Assembly (NCBI RefSeq): GCF_000150275.1 | Contig: NW_002060953.1 | Location: forward strand, 1,152,510-1,216,509 | Direction: 5' to 3' | Source of the DNA: Trichoplax adhaerens | Lineage: Eukaryota; Placozoa; Uniplacotomia; Trichoplacea; Trichoplacidae | DNA length: 64,000 nucleotides | Shown here: piece by piece, positions 51,179 to 62,804 of the stretch | Layout of the letters: every line of letters begins with the position of its first letter | How positions within the stretch are numbered: the stretch's first letter is position 1 | Position numbers and translations under genes: made by a program | The notes under the pieces: model-generated | Seen by the model: the letters and a program-made list of their open reading frames with translations, nothing else | The model's database searches: none | What the model was told of the DNA's origin: nothing

Positions 51179-53873
51179 ATGACAAAGAAAGCGTTTATAG
51201 CTTTAATTATGGTATTAATGCTGTGCTATGGCAATGCCGAAGTTATTGTGGTTAGCTCTTGACGTTAATAACTAATAACCGACTTATCAGTATATGTAAT
51301 TTATCGGAAATAATGTAATAGCATCAATATCATCGATCTTTTAATCATGTGTTTATGGTTTTAATCGTTGTAGATAACTACCGCTAACAAAACATTTTCA
51401 TTCGTTGACATTCCTGCAAATTTTGGCGATCGGCTACCTAAACAAGGTTTAACGGTGAGGAGAAATTATTGTTCGATTGAAAGATATGCTTAGATATTTA
51501 GTAGGGCCTTGAGAGAACTAGAAGATAGCGCTGATTTGCTTTTGTAATAGCATCGTAGGCATATAACATTAAAGATAATCAAACAAGTGTATCGTTGCTA
51601 CATGATAATTTTCCGTTGGTACTTTAGCGATTTTCTTCTTTTCTTCCTTTCTGACAGGGAACGATAGTAAATGCCATACCAAGGGATGGTTGTTCTCCTA
51701 TTCAACCCCCTCCATATACTGGTCCGAATTGGTTTGCACTAATACGACAGGGTAATTGTCCCTATTCTCCCAAAGTTTACAACGCACAATTAGCTGGATA
51801 TCGAGCTGCTATAATATTTAATCGAGATTCTAATGAACTAATCCAAATGAACGGTGTTTTATGTAAGTTTTGCGAAGGATAACTCAGATTGATAGAATCA
51901 ATTTTTATTTAAGAGCGCTCATATAAATAATAATTCAAAGACACTTGATTTTAGTAGTTTCTATTCTACTGATCTAGTTGTTAACAAAATTCAAATCCCA
52001 TCAGTATTTGTTGGATCGGTAAGTTAAAAACAATTTTCCATATAAAAATATGAGACCATCATTTTTATGAGTATGTTAACAATTCAGCTTATCTTAAACT
52101 CCAATTTTGTACTAAAATCCATTAGTTAAAATAGCATTTATATCAGGTGATATTATACTGACGATTAGAATTGTCATCGTACTTACATTTTTATAGGATA
52201 CCGGAGCCCAATTATCAGATGCCTTCAATTACATTTCAAGGTAAGAACTACTTTATTTTATTGCTATCATAATGAGTAGGTAGAATTGAAAGTATCATAG
52301 AAGGAAATATTTCTTAATGAATGGTGGTATATTGGCACTTACACTAATTTTAAAACTAATATTTAAGGACTGTTATGTACGCATAGTTGTATTGTTTATC
52401 CATATAGTAATAAATATCAGTATAGATTGTTAACAAAAGAAGAAATAATAATGAAATTGGTAGATGTTTATAATTTAGCTTTGGGATATCATTTGATCGA
52501 TAGGAGTACCATTATAATTACTCCAACATTACCTGTTCCTTGGAGTTATTATGTAACCTCTTTAGGGACTGTGGCTGTCACATGTGTTGCTATAGTACTA
52601 GGCGTGGTAAGTAACCTGGAATAAATTAAATTCGTTGCACATAAAAAGTTTTTGGAAAGATTTCAGTTTCAGACTAGCATCTAGTATATTATTATTGTAC
52701 AATGTACAGTTTATACTACCTGTGTGAAAAGTAATATTTCTACAAATTAACTAATTCACTAAATTGGCTTGCAAGCAGGGAGTTTAATATATATTGTCTG
52801 GTGCCTGCCTATCTATCTTACTTCGATGTTGTTTCAATACGATTTCTTCGTAATTCTATTCTTGTAAACCATCTAGATTATTAGGTATTCTTATGTATTT
52901 TGCCATCGACAGTATCAAAATAAAGTAGCTCGGAGGCGCTTAGATAAAACTGTTCCAATTTTTAAATATTCAGAAGGTAATTTAATATTGGCATGAAAAT
53001 TTATAATTTATTTTGGCGATTCAATTACATAGTTTGATAATTTTTGGGGTATCATATATAGATTACTTGCAAGACATTTAAAGTAATTGTTAAAAAACTG
53101 CTTACGTATAATAAAAACTAAAATCTACAATTAATGCGTATTTATATTAGCTTTAGATTGTCAAGATATGTGTGCTATTTGTATTGATGACTTTGCGCTG
53201 AAAGATAGGATAAGAATATTGCCATGTAAACATGGTAAGTTTGGCTTGTTTTGCAACATAAATTACTGGGATAGAATTCATGGCAATTTGCTAACTTTCC
53301 CTTTCTCGAATCTTGATTTTTCTATCTTAATGCTTACTATAACTTATACTGTATATGGTTACTTATCGCTGCCTGTAATTTTCCTAGTAATTATTTTTGT
53401 CAGAAAGTGTATAAGTGTAAAGGTAAAGGTAAATTGCTAAAGATAATTAGTTCGTGGCGATGAAGATACGATTGCTTTTAAACATTGAATCGCTCTATAA
53501 CATAAGAATACGTTAGCAAATGATGAATGCAACCTTATATGTAATCTTAAATTGTAAAATTAGTTTCACTTAATTGTACTAACCTGATTTATGACCGATC
53601 ATTGCAGCCTATCATTGCAAATGTATCGATCCTTGGTTTTTGGTAGAAGGAAAGCGCAATTGCCCGCTTTGCAAGCTTTCTATAGATGCTAATGATAGCA
53701 ATCAGATTTCAGTCGGTCACGAAACAGTTTCTGCAAGCAATAATTTACCGAATGTGGTAGTAGATGTCAGTGAAAGCTCGTCTACAGAAAACCTATTGGA
53801 AAGATCAACCATCTCGACTGCCGATCAATTTAATGAAGTTACGCCATTAGTTACACAACATTCTAACTTATGA
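51179..53873 (+). CDS. RNF13-like PA-TM-RING E3 ubiquitin ligase, tandem paralogue, 9 exons, 349 aa
   Basis: Predicted to ubiquitinate targets from endomembranes, like its neighbour. Exons: 51179-51250, 51374-51454, 51658-51862, 51978-52018, 52197-52240, 52408-52606, 52913-52976, 53157-53234, 53608-53873 (1050 nt, one open frame). A signal peptide (about 1-20) is followed by a PA domain (FGDRLP; LIRQGNC; IQIPSVFVGS up to about 133), a transmembrane segment at about 194-214 and a short basic stretch (ARRR). The RING-H2 ligands are C241, C244, C259, H261, H264, C267, C280 and C283, with the same spacing as the paralogue. Intron positions and phases match the first gene except for one extra phase-2 intron after exon 5. 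The acceptor of exon 4 (GATCTAG) is weak, but only it keeps frame. The tail reads EVTPLV (338-343), so the second Leu of the sorting motif is Val. Confidence 0.94.
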
Positions 53874-53977
53874 GTGAAGATTACTTAATTGTAAAGGTTT
53901 CATAATATAGGAATAATCGGCTTTGAGATAATAGACATCATCAAGCCATGAAAAAAAATCCAGTGGTAGGCTAAGCG

Positions 53978-54001
53978 TATAAAAGCAGAAATAACGGCGC
54001 C
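53978..54001 (+). promoter_or_regulatory. promoter-like TATAAAAG plus CGGCGCC
   Basis: TATAAAAG (53978-53985) and CGGCGCC (53995-54001) are spaced as at 44206-44227. It lies about 105 bases after the second RNF13-like gene and upstream of a short frame beginning with a signal-peptide-like stretch. Confidence 0.35.
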
Positions 54002-54083
54002 GCTATCAGCATTATCAGATTACATATTTTATTGATGACAGCATTTTCTTTTCTTTCTTGCCAGAATATATCACTACCATTTA

Positions 54084-54265
54084 ATGAATTGTTCTCGTAT
54101 ATTATATCTTGCGCTAGTCTGCCTAATTGAATCGATTGATACGAAATTGTAATATTACCATTGATGATCGCACGATGATTTAATCCATTTAGCTAAGAGT
54201 TTATTAGCGCGCGTGATAAATTAGACTTATTTCCTATACCGCTAGTTCATTTTGATCCATCATAA
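54084..54265 (+). CDS. possible small secreted peptide, 2 exons, 40 aa (speculative)
   Basis: Candidate exons 54084-54148 and 54208-54265 are separated by a 59-nt GT-AG intron and give one open frame with a stop at 54263-54265. The N-terminus (MNCSRILYLALVCLIES) looks like a signal peptide; the remainder (ARDKLDLFPIPLVHFDPS) matches no family I know. It lies just downstream of a TATA-like site. Nothing but position and the signal-like start supports it, and a chance frame is quite possible. It could also be the relic first exon of a third RNF13-like copy, although its splice phase differs from that of the other two. Confidence 0.15.
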
Positions 54266-55974
54266 CAATTGCAAAACGTTGGATAATATTGGTACAAATC
54301 AGGGACTGTTACAATTCCTTGATCAAAATCATCTTCAGCTATTACTGTCTTTCAAAGATAGCGGTTTCTTACCAATTTCATATTAGCCATTGCTAATTTA
54401 GCATGCAACTCCAGAATACATCCTCTACTCAAATATTATCCTTAGAATAGATAAACTATACTCGAAAAACGAATTTTTAACAATATTTATGTACACGTGG
54501 TACATCCAATTATTTATGCTGCCAATGGATATTTTTTCGTCCATTTTCTTGAACACAGTGGCAATGAAGTTATGTATTTGTAATTCATCTATGTGCATCT
54601 ATGAATTATCGCCTGTTGTCATTTCTTTGTTACCTGCTTACTACGTAATATTTCAGTATTTGATACGCGTGTGTTTGTTGATGGATGAGGATAATATCAA
54701 TAGAAAGGGTTTACGTAGTGGCAAAGTGATAGAAGTCGATATGCATTTTCGTTATTTATACTACCGATTATACTATTTTCGAATGATTATAATCGGTGTT
54801 GAATGACTTCCGGGTCAAACTAGCTTTGCTCAACATGCTGGACTACTACAGATGATAACTGTCCAAATTCGCTTGAAATTTTCATTTCAATATAAGGTGC
54901 AGGTGATTTCATGAAGGTGCAATAAATAGATTTCCTGTCCAATACGGAGAAATGGAATAGCATTTCAAGTGAGAGATATATTGTCAGTTATTGCTTGCCA
55001 TGCATATCTGATGTGTGGATCAGTCCTGCTACTTGTAGTAGATACATAGCCTAGTATCAACATAAAACTGAAACTGGTAAAGAAGTTTGGTCGATACGAG
55101 CCTCGTGTTGTAAACTTCCTTACTCATTTTATACCTTGATGCATGAAATAATTATTGCAATATTGCAGGAAAGAAGACTTTTGTAAAGTAATCTCTCCAA
55201 CAGCACCTGTAGAATGCTGTCTATTACCAACAGAAAAATTTTTCCCCTTCAAAATAGACAGCCCCGTACGCACTTATAATCCATTGTCAAACGTACCGAG
55301 TACGAATCAAAATTAAACGCACTTGACTGGACTAACCGCTGCGACATGAGACGTACACAGCCATTCAAGTCGTTGATTTGAGGTAGAAATTGAATATTTT
55401 CTACATGTGTGTCAAATTAAAAAATGGCAAAATAAATGATATACCATTAAATCGCGATGGTCGAGAAAGGCTGCCGGACATCATTTCTACTGTGCAGTGT
55501 GCAGAGCGTTGAGTACAAGTACTTACCGAAATTGTAAAGTTTCATAGTAACTCTGTATTTTAAGCTATGTGGAACATTATCCCCCATCCACCCTCCTTTT
55601 AGAGACCCTCTAACCGGGCCATTGCACTCGTTTGAATAGCTTGTCGTTTTGGAAGATGTGCCAAATCGATCGCGAGTGTTTTCCAGTCAAAATAGCTTGA
55701 CTATATAGATCATAACGGTTTGAACCTTTCTCAGATCTACTTGACACCTACTGTATGTGCGCTACCTGAAAATCAGTGCGTGAGCAGTACCCCCCATTTG
55801 TGTACGCTACCTATGGACATGCAGCATTTTTCGCTGGTGTGTGCCATCTCTGAGAAAATTTTACATTGATTACTATCGGTACCCAAGTAGCATAGCTGCT
55901 ACTTTAGCAGGATAATGGTTAACCTTAACATGAATGAAATTTTCATGAGCTAGTCTAGATGCATCGAGTGGTCC

Positions 55975-56835
55975 ATATGAATTAATGACATTAATTATCC
56001 ATCAAGTTTATAGTTTACTGTGCGTTGCATAGTTTTGGCGTAGCTAGCAAAAATCTGCTGCTGTAATTTACTACTGCTGTACTATGAATTAATGACATTA
56101 TCCATCAAATCTAAAGTTTGCAGTGCGCTGCATAGTTTTCGTGTAGCTAGCAAAAATCTGCTGCTGTAATGTACTACTACTGTACAGATCGCTGTACTAT
56201 GAATTAATGACATTATCCATCAAATCTAAAGTTTGCAGTGCGTTGCATAGTCTTGGCGTAGCTAGCAAAAATCTGCTGCTGTAATGTACTACTACTGTAC
56301 ACATCGCTGTACTATGAATTAATGACATTATCCATCAAATCTAAAGTTTGCAGTGCGTTGCATAGTCTTGGCGTAGCTAGCAAAAATCTGCTGCTGTAAT
56401 GTACTACTACTGTACAGTGTACACATCGCTGTACTATGAATTAATGACATTATCCATCAAATCTAAAGTTTGCAGTGCGTTGCATAGTTTTGGCGTAGCT
56501 AGCAAAAATCTGCTGCTGTAATTTACTACTACTGTACTATGAATTAATGACATTATCCATCAAATCTAAAGTTTGCAGTGCGTTGCATAATTTTGGCGTA
56601 GCTAGCAAAAATCTGCTGCTGTAATGTCCTACTATTGTACATATCGCCGTATCGCTGCATGGTTTTGGCGTAGCTAGCAAAAATCTCCTACTGTACTGTA
56701 TTACTACTGTACAGTGTACACATCGCTGTACCATGAATTCATTACATCATCCATCAAGTCGCAAGTTTGCTGTGCGATGCATGGTTTTCGCGTAGCTAGG
56801 AAAAATCTTCTACTGCACACATCGCTGTACGTTAC
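55975..56835 (+). repeat. tandem array, unit about 103-122 bp, about 7-8 copies
   Basis: GAATTAATGACATTA recurs at about 55978, 56085, 56201, 56316, 56438 and 56541, with diverged copies after that. Each unit also has AAGTTTGCAGTGCGTTGCAT, GGCGTAGCTAGCAAAAATCT and GCTGCTGTAATGTACTACTA. Length varies through gain or loss of GTACAGTGTACACATCGCT-type words between units. It ends about 1 kb upstream of fibrillarin. Confidence 0.9.
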
Positions 56836-57886
56836 GTTTATTTTGTCTTTAGCTGGAGAAAACTAGAACATCCAGTAACGTCTAAATAGGGTACTTTATA
56901 CCAATATTTCGCTAGACAACTCCATTTTTAATATGCTCACATGTTGATTGATTCAATTGCCTATGATGCATTATTTAAATTTTCGATTCAATATCCAGTC
57001 AAAATACGAAAGCACAGAGGAATAATTTCTCATTTCTGTCACTTTGCCATCTTAGAATCGCAAAGTAGTAATAAACAACCGTAGAGGCGTACAGTACAAT
57101 ATGGGTCTAGCGTACAGTAGACTCGAACAGTAGTCGTAGGTCCAGTCAGAGACTTGTTTGACAGAAAAACGTTTTCCGTCTTTGCTAGTCCTTGGTACAG
57201 TACAGTAAACTGTACACTGTAGTTACGTCATAATACAGTACAATAGGATCCGTTTTCTTGGATATATTGGAATAGTAAAAAGCAAAAAACTATGGGTAAA
57301 ACGCTTTGAAAAAAGACCAATCGTTATCAAACTTCTTAGCCAAGAATCAAGAGCTATCTTTACATATTAAAACCATGCAGTTGCGATCAATTTTGTACAA
57401 ATTGATGCAAAAATTGCCATATCCAATGCACAGTATCTCGGATTACGTCGAACACCGTACAGCAATGTCCAGTACTGTACAGTAGTCCGCGCTCACTACA
57501 TCAGTATCACCAGTCAGTACCAAGTAAATCTAGTCTTCAACTGTTCTACTCGTTGTCACTCATGAAACATTATGGGTGGAGAAGAAGTGTACCAGTGCTT
57601 TAGCTTCATTTTCTACCGGGTGTCAGAACTGTGACCCTTTTCCAACTCAGTGGAGAGTCACACTATTACGCATGCGCAATGCCTTCAGTTGCAGGAATTC
57701 CTGCTCCTCGTGCTTCCAGTTGATGTTGTCCAAGTGGCTGCCTGTGTGCAAGACATAGTACAGAATCGACGATTGACAATCGCTGTTAGGCCACGCTGAA
57801 ACTATCGGATTTCATTTGTTGGCCGTGCTATTTTTTTTCTGAAAATCTGCCATTTGGTTAAGTTAATAATAAAGTAAGGAAGGAAT
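56836..57886. other. upstream region of fibrillarin, no gene seen
   Basis: Contains scattered TACAGTA/TACTGTA words (57090-57240 and 57462-57485). A 60-codon Cys/Ser-rich frame at 57576-57758 has no recognised domain. I see no TATA box close to the fibrillarin ATG. Confidence 0.5.
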
Positions 57887-60800
57887 ATGGGTAGACCAGG
57901 TATGAATTGATAGAGGTGAAGTTTGAGCTATTCTGTTAGCAAGGTCGATCTACGTTGACGCAATCATGTTGCTTGATTAGGTTTTGGATTCCAACGTGGA
58001 GGTGGAGGTGGTCGCGGCGGTGGTGGTGGCCGCGGTGGTAAGTTGAATAATTAATTATGAATTATTCTACAGTGTAGAAAACCAACGTAGTAGTGAGGGT
58101 AATATCGTAGCATTGAGTTACGGCGTAGTGGAAAATGGATAGATCATGCTGAGGAGAGGCCACTTGAATCTTGTTATGTCACGTACTACTATCAATCGCT
58201 CGCTTTCAAGTTCTGGGTGTGCAACTTGAATTTCTTTGCTTACCTGCATTTAAGATTCACCGATGTAATTGAGGCGATGATTTTCGCATTATTGTACACA
58301 GTTATGCTACAGAAACCGAGAGTCAACAATGACCTTCTATTCTCGCCTCAATAAGGATCCATCACTTTTTCCTAGTTGTTGTTATTGCTGAACGATGGCG
58401 AAGGATCAACATCAATCTATGTGTAGAATCGAGTTGAGTGATGTGTCGATGAAAGCATGCTCATACTATTGATAAAAATTGGAGGGATAGATATACTTGA
58501 CCGAAGCAACAACTGCTTGGCACTCCTCCATTGCCTTAGCACATTCCCAACGCTTACGCTTGCATTTTTGAAAGGCGTCTATGTCGAATGGTTACGTTGG
58601 TATAATTACGACAGATGAAGTAATGTTCAGAAATGATCTCATTAACTTTGTATTCAACATCGTGATGATGGCTTTGCTTAGTATCACGTCCTTTCAGTAG
58701 TTTATTTTACTTCACCAAAATACGCTGCTATATTTCCATGATGTCACCATCCTTAGCAAATGATCTAACTTACCATGAAGTATAAGATTGCAATTAAAAT
58801 TGTATGGCTACATCAAACAAATCAATTTACAGTAATACATACATACCGTCAACCTTCATCTTGATGATATTATACTGTACGAATATCAACTACAGGCTTT
58901 CTTAACTTAATTCTTTTGAGCAATAAAATTTAAGTGTTTGAGTCGACAGTGCTTTTGGCCATGAGGTAGATGGGCTGATCGTAATTGCTTACCGATAATT
59001 CAAGGTGTTATCCTATAAATTTACGGATATTGATATTACTGCTTAAGGTGTATATGCCGATGGGTGCTTATTGATATACGTGTATTAGTATCCATTGGCT
59101 ATCTTGCATTACCATCGATTGCAAGTTATACTCCTTTTGAAAGGTGCCTTGGTCAATCCTTAAATCTTAAAATTAAAGATTTTAAGGATTCAAGTAGACC
59201 TTCCCCTTTCATAGTTATCTTGTGTGTGGAAATGTTCTGTATCAGGTCTTGCTATGTGCTGTTGCAGCGTTTCGATGTTAATTTGCGGCTTAAACGTTAA
59301 TTCAGTTTTACGACATATCAACATGAAACTTGCGCATCCTGAGCATACATTGTCTAGATTGATAATTTTAAATCTTTCCTTTCCGTAATGATCAACCAAT
59401 AGCCTACCGCAGGTTTAAGATTATCAATAGGCGATCTATATAGAACTGTGTTAATGTGCACATTAATTTCTATTATGCTTCAAAGTTTCGTAAAGAGCAA
59501 ATTAGGATTAAGTAGTCAATTTTGTTGTCTGCTGTAGGTCGCGGTGGCCCCCGAGGTGGAGGCAGCTTTCGCGGTGGTCGTGGTGGCAGTCGAGGTGGCG
59601 GTCGCGGTGGCGGTCGCGGCGGCGGCAGAGGTGGCCGTGGCGGCATGCGAGGTGGTGGTGGCGGAATGAATAGAGGTCCCAGAAAAGTGATGATAGAACC
59701 CCATCGTCACGAAGGTGTCTTTATAGCTCGTAGTAAGGAGGACGTATTAGTTACGAAAAATTTAGTTCCTGGAGAATCGGTTTATGGCGAAAAACGTATG
59801 ACTGTTGAAGATACACCGGTAATGTGAAGCAGATTGTGAACTATTACTTGTTTGATGCTGTCTAAAATGCTAAGTGGTCATACACCATTATGAAAGAGAA
59901 ACTAAGTCGTGCTATCTTACTCATTGTAATTATTCCCACTTTACATTTGGTTTGACTGATGTAGTCAGGAGAAGAACAAACCAAAATCGAATATAGAGTT
60001 TGGAATCCTTTTAGATCGAAACTAGCTGCAGCAATTTTGGGTGGAATTGATAAGATTCACATTAAACCTGGAGCGAAAGTTTTATACCTGGGTGCTGCAT
60101 CCGGAACGACCGTTTCTCATGTATCTGATATAGTTGGACCTGTACGTTTGCTTTTTACTAACTATCATGACTTGCTTCTATTCGTGGATTTCAATGAAAT
60201 TAATGAAGGAAAATATTCATAATTTGTAGAATGGCTTAGTGTATGCTGTTGAATTTTCTCATCGATCGGGTCGTGATTTAATTAATGTTGCCAAAAAGAG
60301 AACAAATATTATTCCAATTATAGAAGATGCAAGGCATCCTCATAAGTATCGTATGCTCGTTGGTAAGTAGAACACACACACAGGCAATAAGCTCTTTTAT
60401 CTCCGTTCATGCATCCTCCTGTTCGAGGTCCGGTTTTTTGTCATGTGAAGTAGTCAGTTACACTTTCATAGTTGTCATAGAGTAACGTATCATTGCTTGT
60501 GCTGCTACCACATAGGAATGGTGGATGTAATATTTGCTGATGTTGCTCAGCCTGATCAGACAAGAATTGTTGCCATAAATGCACATCATTTCTTGAAAAA
60601 TGAAGGACACTTTGTAATATCTATTAAAGTAAGTTAAATGTAAAAATTAACATCGATTTTTATGGCGATTCTGATTATTAGTTCTAGATGATCTGATCAG
60701 TTTGCTTATTGTTGAAATTAAACCTATACATGTAATCCTCTTTAGGCAAACTGTATTGATTCTACCGCGGAACCAGCTGCTGTATTTGCTGGCGAGGTTA

Positions 60801-61044
60801 AGAAAATGCAAACAGAAAAGATGAAACCACAGGAACAAATTACTTTAGAGCCGTACGAAAGAGATCATGCTGTAGTAGTTGGTGTTTATAGGTTAGTTAG
60901 AGCTGGCTTATTACAATTACTTACAATATAATAGTTATTGCTTGATTAAGAGAAGGATAATGTTACGGTATGAAATTGTACATATGTAGCGTGTTACTAA
61001 CGTAATGATTGATCTTTTGATATAGATCACCTCCTAAAAAATAA
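57887..61044 (+). CDS. FBL: fibrillarin, rRNA 2'-O-methyltransferase, 8 exons, 312 aa
   Basis: The nucleolar catalytic subunit of box C/D snoRNPs; it transfers methyl from SAM to ribose 2'-OH of pre-rRNA. Exons: 57887-57899, 57981-58037, 59538-59818, 59965-60141, 60230-60362, 60516-60628, 60746-60891, 61026-61044 (939 nt, one open frame). The first exon codes for only four whole residues. An RGG-rich GAR domain (about 10-70) is spread over exons 2 and 3. The methyltransferase core follows: [20 protein letters not shown]-binding [11 protein letters not shown] (156-166), YAVEFS (181-186), [26 protein letters not shown] and FVISIKANCID, all nearly identical to human fibrillarin (321 aa). Intron 2 is 1.5 kb and the others are about 80-150 nt. 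I looked for intronic C/D snoRNAs and found no convincing pair of boxes. Confidence 0.97.
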
Positions 61045-61284
61045 CCCTTAAGATAAATGTTTTGTGACATTGACGTTCCCGGAGTATACGTAGTATGTCA
61101 CCCACCGACAATCAATGGCATCCGTTGGCGTTAGTAAGGTTTGCCGCTGGTTTCAATACTTAAGTGACTTGATTAATTGTTAGCAGCTGCTGTACATCAT
61201 AGCATCCAGACATATCTTCGGTTGTTGTATACTTATATGCAAGCTGCTACTTTTTTATACGCCAAAGTACTTTTCATGATGTAT

Positions 61285-61310
61285 AATAAAATACTACTGT
61301 GCTAAATAAA
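61285..61310 (+). promoter_or_regulatory. candidate poly(A) signals of fibrillarin
   Basis: Two AATAAA hexamers (61285-61290 and 61305-61310) lie about 240-265 bases after the stop codon. Confidence 0.5.
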
Positions 61311-61508
61311 GAACACTGATAAACGAACCGATCAAGGTAATTTTTATTGTTTTATTGCAGATTCTAAGTAAAGTACTTAAAATTAAATCAATGAAGTTAT
61401 GTCTATTTGCATCTATGTCTAGAATCATCAGGTAGCTTATGAAAATATTCATAGCAGCCTAATGGTCGACGATTGATTCATTAAGCGATTACCGTCATCT
61501 AGGCTTAA

Positions 61509-61513
<5 letters not shown>

Positions 61514-61539
<26 letters not shown>
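61514..61539. repeat. (AT)n microsatellite
   Basis: An uninterrupted AT dinucleotide run of 26 bases, about 470 bp downstream of the fibrillarin stop codon. Confidence 0.95.
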
Positions 61540-61545
<6 letters not shown>

Positions 61546-62454
61546 ATTATGCATGTGCTTATTTATATTATTACGCAGTAGATTAATGGCACTTAGAATA
61601 AGCTGTTGCAAGCCATTTTACCTCGATATTGGGTATCATCTCACGACTTGCGTAACTTTAAAATTGAGCTACTGAACGCATTAGAAGTGAATCATAATGG
61701 CATTATACTGTACGGTACGAATTTTAATGTTTGGAAAGTGAGACTGCATGCGAAGTTGATTGATAGTTATCTAATTTACGCGTATACGAGTAGAGCGATT
61801 TTTAAACGGCTTTTGCAGTTGAGCATGACAGTCTGAGGGAAAATGAGGATTTGGTATTCAGTCTAAATGAGTCTATAACTACATCATTTACCTGATCAGT
61901 TTATAGGAGAAATTTCCATCATAGATATTGATGAATGGTACTGACCGGCCATGCAACGCACGACAGAAATAAACGATTGAGCTGGATGTCTGTTGGATTT
62001 ATAGGTCTTGACGTTCTAGTCTGTTGTGGGTTTCGTAATCCTAGATGATATTTCATTTGTTAAGATGTGGTAAATGAAAATTCATTTTTGGGCGAGTTAA
62101 ATGAATGGATAACTCGGTTGTTAGGGTAAAAGACTCGCACGTATAATGTACTCTTTGCAGGCCATTCAGATTCCTTAAGCGTGAAATGCTACAGGTGATG
62201 TACTGCTGATGGGATTTATGGCATAAATCATTTATGGACTCCAATGCATCAACAGTACACTATACTGTAGTATGTGCTCATTGTACTGTATGATCCTTAC
62301 ACAGCTATACCATTTCGCTGCGGCTGTATTTCAAATTATGTAATCTATGATCATACAGTACTGTATTTGTAAACTACCCAACTTTGAGTGACCCGAATTT
62401 TAAGATTTGCTTGTCAACTTTTGCCAAGATTTCCGAAAGCGTCGAATCGATCGA
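61540..62454. other. downstream of fibrillarin, no supported gene
   Basis: A 76-codon frame at 61606-61836 contains LYGTNFNVWKVRL, faintly like the start of copia-type gag proteins, but this is too weak to call. No other features. Confidence 0.4.
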
Positions 62455-62800
62455 TATACAGTACAGTACAGTTATGACAGGGGATGATTACAAGACAGTG
62501 TCCAATGTCCGCTCTAGTAGTCTGTAGTGCTAGAGACGATAGAGTAGAGTACAGTACAATGTACAGTAGGCACCGTAAATTGTACTGTGTCATGGATAAA
62601 AGTCTGGAGGTGATGTCATCATCGTTCGTACAATCTTACAGTAAGATAAAGCTACAGCGTACTGTACACACTGTACTGTACAGTACTGTACTGTACAGTA
62701 TCGCAAGTACTACAGTACAGTACAGTAAGTCAGCATCTGACGTTGTGTATCGCTTGATTTACAGTACTGTACAGTGTATACGGTAGTACAGTATGGTGTG
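62455..62800. repeat. dense palindromic TACAGTAC/GTACTGTA cluster
   Basis: Overlapping copies of ACAGTACTGT, GTACTGTACAGTAC and CAGTACAGTACAGTA are packed most densely at 62659-62725. Because the words are self-complementary, the segment can fold in many ways. A 100-codon frame here (62484-62786) is a by-product. Confidence 0.85.
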
Positions 62801-62804
62801 AACT

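Larger units (their letters stand above)
53874..55970. other. intergenic, one possible small secreted-peptide gene
   Basis: Apart from a promoter-like site at 53978-54001 and a possible two-exon reading frame at 54084-54265, I see nothing supported. A 105-codon frame at 54489-54806 is of chance length and shows no domain. I searched for PA or RING exons that would indicate a third paralogue and found none. Confidence 0.45.

Noticed and set aside
54489-54806. 105-codon plus-strand frame
   Set aside because: No recognisable domain, no splice context, and of a length that chance explains.
53874-57880. A complete third RNF13-like paralogue
   Set aside because: I searched this stretch for the PA blocks (FG-RLP, IPS-FVG) and the RING cysteines on both strands and did not find them.
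59516-59710. Ala/Thr-rich minus-strand frame opposite fibrillarin exon 3
   Set aside because: Antisense shadow of the RGG-coding repeat.
58038-60745. Box C/D snoRNAs in fibrillarin introns
   Set aside because: Isolated C-box-like GTGATGA (about 58664) was found, but no D box with terminal pairing at a suitable distance.
61606-61836. Faint copia-gag-like motif (YGTNFNVWKVRL)
   Set aside because: Only about a dozen residues resemble the family; no protease, integrase or LTRs nearby.
62484-62786. 100-codon frame in the palindromic cluster
   Set aside because: Built from TACTGTA/GTACAG words; low-complexity artefact.
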